From the NCBI GenBank assembly GCA_025056565.1, contig JANWWA010000014.1:20844-84843 (forward strand): a stretch of 64,000 nucleotides of DNA, written 5' to 3'. Under the pieces are notes generated by a model, which made no database searches, had not been told where the DNA came from, and was given only the letters and a program-made list of their open reading frames with translations. Position numbers and translations under genes: made by a program. Source of the stretch: Chloroherpetonaceae bacterium. GTDB taxonomy: Bacteria > Bacteroidota > Chlorobiia > Chlorobiales > Thermochlorobacteraceae. Shown piece after piece: positions 56,700 through 64,000 of this stretch; position 1 is the stretch's first letter; each line of letters begins with the position of its first letter.

Positions 56700-59552
56700 A
56701 TGGGGTCAGCCTCAAAACGCAGAAAGCGCGCAGCCGCCACTCCTAGTGCTCAGTCTCGCACCAAGGCGCAGGGAGCGACGAAAGCTCGCTCTGCATCTTT
56801 GCACACTCGCTCTTCACGCTCAACCGCACGCCGTCGCACGGCTCTGCCTCCTGTTGTCGACAGGACCTTCTACGAGGGGCTATTTGAACACAATCCCACG
56901 CCAATGTGGGTCTATGATGAAAAGACCCTGCGGTTCATAGCTGTCAATAAAGCTGCTTGCCAACGCTATGGCTACTCCAAGAAGGAATTTTTGACCATGA
57001 CGATTGCCGAGATTCGTCCACCCGAGACGGTTGCCGCCATGCTGCAAAAGGCAAAAGAAATTCGTCGCCAAAAAAAGGCTTACACTGGTCTGTGGCAACA
57101 TCGCACCAAAAGTGGCGAAGTCTTTACAGCTGAAATTCACTCACACCGTGTTCGCTTTCATGGTCAGCCCGGGCGGCTGGTGATTGCGTTTGATGTCAGC
57201 CAGCGTCTGAAGCTCGAGCATGATATTTTGCAGCGTGAGCGGCAACTCAATCTGTTCTTTCAGCAAGCGCTTGATGGGTTCTACTTTATGATGCTTGACA
57301 ACCCGATTGAGTGGCACAATGCTCCTGACAAAGAAGCCGCACTGGACTACATTCTGCACCATGAGAGAATGGTTGAAGCCAATGATGCCATGCTTGCGCA
57401 GTATGGCTTGTCTCGAGAAGAGTTTATCGGTCGCACCCCCGCTGACTTTTATGCCCACAACTTAGATTATGCACGCCGCATCTGGCGTGAAAACCTTGAC
57501 GGCGAGGCATACCTAATGGTTACGGACGAGCGCCGCGCCGATGGTACTCAAATCTGGATTGAAGGGCACTACATTCCTCTCTTCAATGAAGAGGGCAAAT
57601 TCATCGGCCACTTCGGCATTCAGCGCGACATCACCGAGCGAAAGAAAGCTGAGGAAGCCTTGCGTCAAAGTGAAGAACGCTATCGGATTGCCGCAGAAAA
57701 TACAGGTCAGCTTATCTATGACCTTGACATTTCATCTGGCAAAATCAACTGGGTCGGCGCTATTGAGCAAGTCTCGGGTTTTACACCTGAAGAATTCGCC
57801 CAGATTGACCTCCGAACTTGGGAAGAGATGATTCACCCTGAAGACCGTGCGGCGGCAACTTATGCGCTCCATGAAGCAATGAAGGCAGGCAAGCCATATA
57901 ACGAAATCTACCGCTTTCGGCATAAAGACGGTCATTACATCTATGTAGAAGATAATGGGGATTTCCTGCTTGACGCGCAAGGCAAGGCATACCGCATGAT
58001 TGGCACGATGAAAGACATCACTGAGCGCAAGAAAATCGAAGAAATGCTCAGAGAACAAGCTACGCTGCTCGATAAAGTGCACGACGCTGTTATCATTCGT
58101 GATTTGAACGACCGTGTGCAATACTGGAATCGCTCGGCTGAGCGCATCTACGGTTACTCCGCAGAGGAAGTGATAGGGAAGCCCTTGATAGAGACTTTCT
58201 GGCAAAAATCTCATCTCAACGCCCAGTATATCATTGACACAGTTTTACGCGAGGGCTATTGGAGCGGTGAGCTACGCGTGTCTCATAAGAGCGGTCGAGA
58301 AGTGATTGTGGACAGCCGCTGGACGCTGATGCACGATGCGCATGGTAACCCCAAGTCTATCATTACCACCGATACAGACATCACCGAGAAAAAGCGGCTG
58401 GAAGTGCAATTTCTGCGCGCGCAGCGTCTCGATAGTCTTGGGCGTCTTTCAGGCAGCATTGCCCACGACCTTAACAACATTTTCTCTCCAATGATGCTGT
58501 CTTTAGAACTGCTTGCCGCTCGCACAACCGATGAGAAAAGCCGACATTGGCTGGCTACAGTCTCGCAAAGTGTGGAGCGTGGCGCCGACCTTGTTCGGCA
58601 AATTTTGCTCTTCTCGCGCGGCTCAGATAGCCTTTTGCGCCCAGTTAAAGTTACCGATGTGCTGCAAGAGTTGGTAACCTTCCTTAAAGATACTTTTCCG
58701 AAGAACATTGACATTTTGGTCTATACTGCCGACGACTTACCGCTGATTCAAGCCGATGCCACACAGATTTATCAAGTGCTCCTGAACCTTGCTGTCAATG
58801 CACGTGACGCTATGCCGAATGGCGGCGAACTTACATTCCGCCTTGAGTCTGCTTTTCTTAGCGCCACCGATACAACCATTCACATTGATGCGAAAATCGG
58901 TCGCTACGTCGTGATTACAGTCAGCGATACGGGGGTTGGTATGTCGCCAGAGGTTTTAGACAAAATCTTTGAACCTTTCTTTACCACAAAAGAGGTCGGG
59001 AAAGGCACTGGTCTTGGTCTTTCGACTGTGTTCTCCATTGTTAAGCATCATGGCGGGTTTCTCAGCGTCTACAGCGAGGTTGGGAAAGGCACTTCATTCA
59101 AAATCTATCTGCCTGCTTGGTCTGAGGCAGGTGAGAAGTCCAGCGTCGGCACTGCTCCTCCTGAAGCTGCAAACGGCAATGGTGAAAAAATTCTCATCAT
59201 TGACGACGAAGAAATGGTGCGAGAGACCACTAAACTGGCACTGGAGAAAAAGGGCTACCGTGTGCTGACCGCTGCTGGGGGCGCAGACGCTCTTGCGCTT
59301 TTTAAGCAGCAGAAAGGAATTGTGGTCGCCATCGTAGATATGACGATGCCCGGTATGGATGGCACAGAACTGGTGCATGAGCTGCGCAAACTGAGTCCTA
59401 ACCTTAAAATCATTGCAGCCAGCGGCCTCATTGATAGCGAGCGACTTGCTTCTCTCAAACGCGACAATGTCGCCACCTTTTTGCACAAACCCTTCGAGCT
59501 TTCAAAGCTGTGCCAGATTGTTGCCGAGGTGTTGTCGCTAAGAACGTCGTAA
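56700..59552 (+). CDS. Multi-PAS hybrid sensor histidine kinase with C-terminal receiver
   Basis: 950 residues. A basic Ala/Arg/Ser-rich tail (1-50) leads to four PAS domains (about 55-170, 175-315, 325-440, 445-560), with PAC-like repeats DITERKK ending several of them. HisKA follows with H589 in GSIAHDLNN, then HATPase with NARDAMPNGG, DTGVGM and GKGTGLGLST. A linker leads to a receiver domain with D880 in IVDMTMPGMDG and KPF at the end. It has no membrane segment, so it is a soluble sensor; PAS ligands (redox, oxygen, light chromophore) are unknown. No response-regulator gene is adjacent. Confidence 0.93.
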   Translation: MGSASKRRKRAAATPSAQSRTKAQGATKARSASLHTRSSRSTARRRTALPPVVDRTFYEGLFEHNPTPMWVYDEKTLRFIAVNKAACQRYGYSKKEFLTMTIAEIRPPETVAAMLQKAKEIRRQKKAYTGLWQHRTKSGEVFTAEIHSHRVRFHGQPGRLVIAFDVSQRLKLEHDILQRERQLNLFFQQALDGFYFMMLDNPIEWHNAPDKEAALDYILHHERMVEANDAMLAQYGLSREEFIGRTPADFYAHNLDYARRIWRENLDGEAYLMVTDERRADGTQIWIEGHYIPLFNEEGKFIGHFGIQRDITERKKAEEALRQSEERYRIAAENTGQLIYDLDISSGKINWVGAIEQVSGFTPEEFAQIDLRTWEEMIHPEDRAAATYALHEAMKAGKPYNEIYRFRHKDGHYIYVEDNGDFLLDAQGKAYRMIGTMKDITERKKIEEMLREQATLLDKVHDAVIIRDLNDRVQYWNRSAERIYGYSAEEVIGKPLIETFWQKSHLNAQYIIDTVLREGYWSGELRVSHKSGREVIVDSRWTLMHDAHGNPKSIITTDTDITEKKRLEVQFLRAQRLDSLGRLSGSIAHDLNNIFSPMMLSLELLAARTTDEKSRHWLATVSQSVERGADLVRQILLFSRGSDSLLRPVKVTDVLQELVTFLKDTFPKNIDILVYTADDLPLIQADATQIYQVLLNLAVNARDAMPNGGELTFRLESAFLSATDTTIHIDAKIGRYVVITVSDTGVGMSPEVLDKIFEPFFTTKEVGKGTGLGLSTVFSIVKHHGGFLSVYSEVGKGTSFKIYLPAWSEAGEKSSVGTAPPEAANGNGEKILIIDDEEMVRETTKLALEKKGYRVLTAAGGADALALFKQQKGIVVAIVDMTMPGMDGTELVHELRKLSPNLKIIAASGLIDSERLASLKRDNVATFLHKPFELSKLCQIVAEVLSLRTS

Positions 59553-59602
59553 CCTGAAATGCCGTTTTCCCCAACACGAAAAACCTAAATAACAAGCTCT
59601 CT

Positions 59603-61018
59603 ATGACGGAAGAACTGACTATTTCGCCACGGGTCAGCACAGGTGGAAACCGCGTCCTGATTCTTGGGGGTGGCCTAGCGGGTCTAGCGGCAGCAAAGCG
59701 GCTGGTTGACAACGGCTTTCAGGTGGAAGTGCTCGAGAAGCGCCCCATTTTAGGCGGCAAAGTATCGTCGTGGAAAGACGCAGAGGGAGATTGGATTGAA
59801 ACAGGATTACACTGCTTCTTTGGAGCTTACAAAGAAATCTACGAGCTAATGAAAGAGCTGGGCACCTATCAGCACATTCTTTGGAAAAAGCATGAGCTAA
59901 CCTACACGCTTTCCAAAGGTGAGCGTTTTGTCTTTCGCACATGGAAACTGCCCAGCCCCTTTCATCTCATTCCTGCCATCACCAGCAATCACTACTTTAC
60001 GCTGGGCGAGATGGTTACTTTCACCAAAATGCTTATACCGATTCTCTTTGGGGGCGAAAAATATTACGCCGAGCAGGATAAGCTCACTTATGAACAGTGG
60101 CATCAGAAGCAGGGCGTCAGCAAACGCCTGTTGAAAAAAATGTTCGTGCCAATGTCTCTGGCGCTAAAGTTTTTGCCACCTGAGGAGATTTCTGCTAAAA
60201 TCGTCATTGACGTCGCTGGGGAGTTCTTGCGTGTGCCGAAGGCCTCAATGATGGGCTTTCTTAAGGGTTCGCCTGAAGAGTATTTGATTGCACCGCTTGC
60301 AAATTACATTCGTAGCAAAGGCGGTAAGATTTACACCGAAGCCAAAGCGGTTTCACTCCTTTACGACGGGAATGAAATTACAGGGGTGCAAATGGCTGAC
60401 GGCGAAGTTCGCACCGCTGACTACTACCTAACTGCTTTGCCTGTGCATAACCTCAAGAAAGTTCTGCCTGAATCTCTGAAAGCCAAATACACATTCTTCC
60501 GCAACATTGATGAGTTTCAAGGTGTGCCTGTCGTTACGGTGCAAATCTGGTATGACAAGCAAATCAGCTACATGGACAACATTATGTTCTCGCCCGATGG
60601 CGTGATTCCCTTCTACGCCGATATGGCGAATACGACGCCTGAATATGCCGTTTTGCGTGGGATGACTCATCAAGGCAAGTCGCGCTTTGAGTTTGGCGTT
60701 GCACCCGCTAAGCACTTCATTCACCTCTCTGATGAAGAAATCATTGCCAAAGTCGACGCCAGCGTGCGGGATATTTTCCCCGACACCTCAAAAGGCGCAA
60801 AAATTTTGAAGCACACGATTGTGCGGATTCCACAATCGGTTTATGCTGCCGTGCCCGGTATTGATGCCAAGCGACCCACACAGAAAACCCCCGTTAGAAA
60901 TCTCTTCCTTGCAGGCGGATACACCCGCAATCGCTTCTATGACTCCATGGAAGGTGCAGTGGAAACTGGCAACAAAGCTGCACGCGAAATTATGGTTGCT
61001 CACGGCATCCCAGTTTAG
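59603..61018 (+). CDS. CrtP-like phytoene/zeta-carotene desaturase (plant/cyanobacterial type)
   Basis: 471 residues. The FAD motif VLILGGGLAGLAAAKRL is near residue 18. LGGKVSSWKDAEGDW and ETGLHCFFGAYKEI follow. These segments are closer to the CrtP (phytoene) pattern I know from cyanobacteria than to CrtQ, but MGFLKGSPEEYL recalls zeta-carotene desaturase, so the subgroup is not certain. The C-terminal NLFLAGGYTRN and FYDSMEGAVETGNKAA are the FAD-binding end. It introduces double bonds in carotenoid synthesis. It follows the hybrid kinase by 50 bases on the same strand, so a common transcript is possible. Confidence 0.85.
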   Translation: MTEELTISPRVSTGGNRVLILGGGLAGLAAAKRLVDNGFQVEVLEKRPILGGKVSSWKDAEGDWIETGLHCFFGAYKEIYELMKELGTYQHILWKKHELTYTLSKGERFVFRTWKLPSPFHLIPAITSNHYFTLGEMVTFTKMLIPILFGGEKYYAEQDKLTYEQWHQKQGVSKRLLKKMFVPMSLALKFLPPEEISAKIVIDVAGEFLRVPKASMMGFLKGSPEEYLIAPLANYIRSKGGKIYTEAKAVSLLYDGNEITGVQMADGEVRTADYYLTALPVHNLKKVLPESLKAKYTFFRNIDEFQGVPVVTVQIWYDKQISYMDNIMFSPDGVIPFYADMANTTPEYAVLRGMTHQGKSRFEFGVAPAKHFIHLSDEEIIAKVDASVRDIFPDTSKGAKILKHTIVRIPQSVYAAVPGIDAKRPTQKTPVRNLFLAGGYTRNRFYDSMEGAVETGNKAAREIMVAHGIPV

Positions 61019-61029
61019 CTCTCTCCATA

Positions 61030-61062
61030 AAGGTATCGGCGCAATGAGTGTGCCGATACCTT
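61030..61062 (+). terminator. Strong hairpin after the carotenoid desaturase gene
   Basis: AAGGTATCGGC (61030-61040) pairs with GCCGATACCTT (61052-61062) over 11 bp. The stem can extend inward by three more pairs, including one G-U, leaving the loop ATGAG. It begins 12 bases after the crtP-like stop and is followed by TTCATTTC. It is probably the transcription terminator of that gene. Confidence 0.75.
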
Positions 61063-61177
61063 CATTTCTCTGCAGGCTGCGATTTTTCACTGCCTATACT
61101 TCTTTGCCCCACCCTATCTTGCTTTCTGAATTTTTTGACTGCTCTTGCGTGTTTTGCAAGAAAAATAGGCGCAAACG

Positions 61178-62461
61178 ATGTTTCCAATTGCCTTTTCTGA
61201 ATTTACCCTGCCGAATGGCTTACACTGCATTGTGCATGAAAACCATACCGTGCCAATTGTTGCTATCGATCTTTGGTATCACGTCGGCTCAAAGAATGAG
61301 CGTCCTGACCGCACTGGCTTTGCGCATCTTTTTGAGCACCTTATGTTTCAAGGCTCACGCAACGTGGGTAAAACGGAGCACTTCGCTTACATTCAGCGCG
61401 CAGGTGGCACCCTGAATGCCTCTACCAATGAAGACCGCACCAACTACTTCGAAACGCTGCCCTCCAACCAGCTTGAGCTGGCACTTTGGCTCGAATCCGA
61501 CCGAATGCTGAGTCTTTCGATTACCGCAGAAAATTTTGAAAACCAGCGACAGGTGGTCAAAGAGGAGCGCCGAATGCGCTACGATAATGCACCATACGGC
61601 ACAGTTTATGAGCACTTGCATCGCCGTGCATACTTCCAGCATCCCTATCGCTGGATAACCATTGGCTCAATGGAGCATTTAGATGCCGCTAGCTTGGAAG
61701 ATGTGCAAGAGTTCTTCCGCACCTACTATGTGCCGAACAATGCTGTATTGGTGCTTTCAGGCGATGTTACCCCAGAGCAAGCTCAAAAAGCCGTTGAACG
61801 ATATTTTGGCGATATTCCGCGCGGCAGTGACATTCCACGTCCTTCCGATTATGACTTGCCTCTCACGACTGAGGTGCGCGACACGATTTACGATAATGTG
61901 CAACTGGCTGGTTTGTTCATAGCTTACCGCATCTGTGATGTTCGTAACCCTGACGCTGATGTCTTAGGGGTGATTAGCCGCATTCTCTCTGATGGACGCA
62001 GCTCACGGCTATACAAGAATCTGGTGCATACAGCGCAACTGGCGCAATCCATTAGCACATATGCTGCGCCTGGCGAACATCCAGGACTGTTTTACATCAC
62101 TGCGATTGCCACACAAACCAGCCACTTAGCGCAGCTGGAGCGTGAGATTGATGCAGAACTTGCTCGGTTGATTCGTGGAGACATCTCTGAGCATGAATTG
62201 CAGAAAGCCAAAAATAGCTACGAGATGAGCCTACTGCGAAGTCTTTCAACGGCAATTGGTGTCGCTGATAATCTTGCATTTTTCCACACCTTTTTTGGCA
62301 ATGCTGCAGAGATTAACCGTGAAATGATGCGTGCTGAGAAGGTTTCTTTGGAAGATGTGCAGCGTGTCGCCCAACGATACTTTGCCAATGCGGGTAGAGT
62401 TGTCCTGCACTGGCTTCCCAAAAACAACGCTCGGCTCACCGTGTCGCTTGCTGCGTCTTAA
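61178..62461 (+). CDS. M16-family zinc metallopeptidase
   Basis: 427 residues. The inverted zinc motif HLFEH is at 50-54 (H50, E53, H54), and the third metal ligand Glu lies in VVKEERR near residue 129. GGTLNASTNEDRTNYF is a family signature. Such 45-kDa proteins often pair with an inactive partner or form dimers, and digest peptides in the periplasm or cytoplasm. No signal peptide is visible, so cytoplasmic location is favoured. The second half is the usual noncatalytic M16 repeat. Confidence 0.94.
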   Translation: MFPIAFSEFTLPNGLHCIVHENHTVPIVAIDLWYHVGSKNERPDRTGFAHLFEHLMFQGSRNVGKTEHFAYIQRAGGTLNASTNEDRTNYFETLPSNQLELALWLESDRMLSLSITAENFENQRQVVKEERRMRYDNAPYGTVYEHLHRRAYFQHPYRWITIGSMEHLDAASLEDVQEFFRTYYVPNNAVLVLSGDVTPEQAQKAVERYFGDIPRGSDIPRPSDYDLPLTTEVRDTIYDNVQLAGLFIAYRICDVRNPDADVLGVISRILSDGRSSRLYKNLVHTAQLAQSISTYAAPGEHPGLFYITAIATQTSHLAQLEREIDAELARLIRGDISEHELQKAKNSYEMSLLRSLSTAIGVADNLAFFHTFFGNAAEINREMMRAEKVSLEDVQRVAQRYFANAGRVVLHWLPKNNARLTVSLAAS

Positions 62462-62463
62462 AG

Positions 62464-62493
62464 AAGGTGGCACTTGCTTCGTAAGTGCACCTT
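62464..62493. terminator. Hairpin between convergent M16 and propionyl-CoA synthase-like genes
   Basis: AAGGTG (62464-62469) pairs with CACCTT (62488-62493), and CACTT (62471-62475) pairs with AAGTG (62483-62487), with one bulged G and a loop GCTTCGT. The stem lies immediately after the M16 stop codon and 84 bases before the stop of the minus-strand gene at the right edge. It could terminate transcription in both directions. Confidence 0.6.
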
Positions 62494-62576
62494 TATGCAG
62501 ACAGTATGACCGTAAGCTGCTTGTAATGCCTTTTTATGAACAATGACTTGTTTGCCCCTTTCAATTCAGTTTTGCC

Positions 62577-64000
62577 TTATTTCTTCAAACTCCACGCATT
62601 GAAGAGTTCTTCTTTCGTCTTCAAGCCTTTTTGCGGCAAGCAGTGATTGCCGACATAGTTGCCCGCCTTGTGCTTATTTTCCCACATATCTTGATGCGCC
62701 TGCGGAATTTCGTCAAAACTCACCACATATGGCTCGGAGATTTCAATGATGCCCGCATCAACCATATCGTTCATTACGGAGACTTCGTAAGCATTGCACA
62801 GGTGCGTGCCGAAAATGTTCGCAGAGGGCATATAAATCCGTCGCTGACGCATCCACACCTGTGGCGCATAGAAGGTGTATCGCTTGCCGTTCATCTCTTC
62901 GCAGTAGAGCACCTTGCCTGTGAAAGGCTTGACCACCGCCGTTGAAACAGCCAGCGCATCATGCCCTGCGCGTTCAAACACGATGTCAGGATTGCCGCGC
63001 GGATTGTCGGGCGAGCGCAGCGCCTTGCCCACCTCCGTGCCAAAGGGCTTGAAGGTCTTGTCGTTAAATTCTTGCACGGCGGCTTTGAACTTTGCAGTTT
63101 CTTTGCGCGCATCAGGCAACGGCTTCATTGGCGCTTGCCACTCGAAGTCGTCTTGATAGCGTCGTTTCATCGCTTCCAGAGAAATCACGCCTTTGATGGC
63201 ATCGCCGAAGCCCAGCGATTCAATGAACTCTTTTTGCGCGTCGGTGTAGCAAGCGACGACAATGCGTGCCCGCCTTTCGCGCAAGGTCTCAATAATCTCC
63301 AAGCCCACTTCATCTACGATGCCTGATTTATCGACGCTCGTGCCATAGTAGCAAAGCGCAGATTCATTGGCGCGAAAGCGAATTTTCGTCAGCATTTCTT
63401 CTGGCGTAGATGTGCCTTTCTTGCCAAGAAAGGTAAAGTAATAGCCACTTGATGCGCCGTAGAAGGTGAGCGTGCCGCCCTGCGCCAGCGCTTGGAAGGT
63501 GCGCGGAAAGGATTGCTCACCCGCATGCGAGACAGCGTAATCCACCAGTTTCCCGCCATTGAGCGCTTTAACTTTTTTCAAAAACGCTTCACCCGCTTTC
63601 GCCCATTGCTTGATGTCACTTGGCTTTTCAGGAATTGGCGTGAAGATTCCCGCAAGCGATTTCTCTTTGCGGTTGATGAACTTTGCGCCTTGCGCTTCAA
63701 TTTGCTTGCCGCGCTCTTCGCTCGAGACAAGACCAATCACATTCAAGCCCGATTTGACGGCGATTTTCACAGCTTCGTTGCCCGTGCCAGTTGCTGCGCC
63801 TTCAATGAAGATGGATTTGCCGCTCTCGATTTGCAGCGTCGTAAAAAGCGCGCGATACACCGTGCCGACATTGAGCACATAGCTGCCTGCGGCTTCGAGC
63901 GTCAGGTCTTGCGGTTTCTTGTGGCATTGCGGCGCTTGCGCGACCATAAATTGCTGGTGCGAGCCATCGCCTGTCTCGTAGCCTTGAATGCGGAAATCGC
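62577..64000 (-). CDS. Acryloyl-CoA reductase-like protein, probably the C-terminal domain of propionyl-CoA synthase (partial)
   Basis: At least 474 codons are visible. The frame remains open at 64000, where it reads DFRIQGYETGDGSHQQF, so the 5' part is outside the window. It is an MDR-family reductase: EGAATGTGNEAVKIA binds NADPH, and QVWMRQRRIYMP with GTHLCNAYEV is shared with crotonyl-CoA carboxylase/reductase. The C-terminal block MWENKHKAGNYVGNHCLP fits the reductase domain of the trifunctional propionyl-CoA synthase (ligase, hydratase, reductase) as I remember it. The enzyme converts 3-hydroxypropionate to propionyl-CoA in the 3-hydroxypropionate bicycle. A stand-alone Ccr-like reductase is the alternative. 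Confidence 0.8.
   Translation of the reverse strand, partial: DFRIQGYETGDGSHQQFMVAQAPQCHKKPQDLTLEAAGSYVLNVGTVYRALFTTLQIESGKSIFIEGAATGTGNEAVKIAVKSGLNVIGLVSSEERGKQIEAQGAKFINRKEKSLAGIFTPIPEKPSDIKQWAKAGEAFLKKVKALNGGKLVDYAVSHAGEQSFPRTFQALAQGGTLTFYGASSGYYFTFLGKKGTSTPEEMLTKIRFRANESALCYYGTSVDKSGIVDEVGLEIIETLRERRARIVVACYTDAQKEFIESLGFGDAIKGVISLEAMKRRYQDDFEWQAPMKPLPDARKETAKFKAAVQEFNDKTFKPFGTEVGKALRSPDNPRGNPDIVFERAGHDALAVSTAVVKPFTGKVLYCEEMNGKRYTFYAPQVWMRQRRIYMPSANIFGTHLCNAYEVSVMNDMVDAGIIEISEPYVVSFDEIPQAHQDMWENKHKAGNYVGNHCLPQKGLKTKEELFNAWSLKK

Overview
The window reads as a chromosome segment of a phototrophic member of the Chlorobi (Chlorobiota) or a close relative. Two bacteriochlorophyll genes (a BchG/ChlG-type synthase at 35991 and BchC at 40504) and a plant/cyanobacterial-type carotenoid desaturase (59603) point to anoxygenic photosynthesis. 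A PorV homologue and two proteins with type IX secretion C-terminal domains (41546-47444) point to the Bacteroidetes/Chlorobi group. An aerobic or facultative lineage such as Candidatus Thermochlorobacter would fit, but that is inference and no marker gene here proves it. There is one tRNA. I see no CRISPR array, insertion sequence, phage gene or rRNA, so this looks like stable core genome.

Layout. 1-8.5 kb: a membrane HEXXH/TPR protein, then a minus-strand run (sixA, maf, CorC-like, ATP-grasp, PhnP-like hydrolase, small proteins). 8.7-13.1 kb: plus-strand acyl-CoA synthetase, PrxQ/Bcp, quinone oxidoreductase and gap. 13.1-17.8 kb: a pseudouridine synthase, trpB, pyrF and dacB. 17.8-27.7 kb: cell envelope, with a giant metallopeptidase-like/PD40/beta-barrel protein, heptose adenylyltransferase, TamB and TsaE. 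27.7-31 kb: a compact minus-strand operon (DUF151 nuclease, FemAB-like, DppB-like permease, CcmC). 31-37.6 kb: penicillin acylase, aldo/keto reductase, FAH-family protein, tRNA-Val, BchG/ChlG and a peroxiredoxin. 37.7-41.5 kb: a DUF2256 protein, a VWA membrane protein and BchC. 41.5-49.3 kb: PorV with likely secreted cargo and a DUF1501/DUF1800 pair. 49.4-56.4 kb: AGCS symporter, LPLAT, accA, thioesterase and others. 56.4-64 kb: a highly structured intergenic region, a four-PAS hybrid histidine kinase, the carotenoid desaturase, an M16 peptidase, and the 3' part of a gene whose product matches the acryloyl-CoA reductase domain of propionyl-CoA synthase.

How the parts connect. Pigment genes are scattered rather than clustered. 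Much of the rest concerns the envelope (heptose, TamB, DacB, PorV and cargo, LPLAT). The points most worth a second look are the nested inverted-repeat element at 56458-56616, an M6-type secreted protein whose zinc motif is replaced, the propionyl-CoA synthase-like gene at the right edge, and hairpins that abut the start codons of the VWA and bchC genes.
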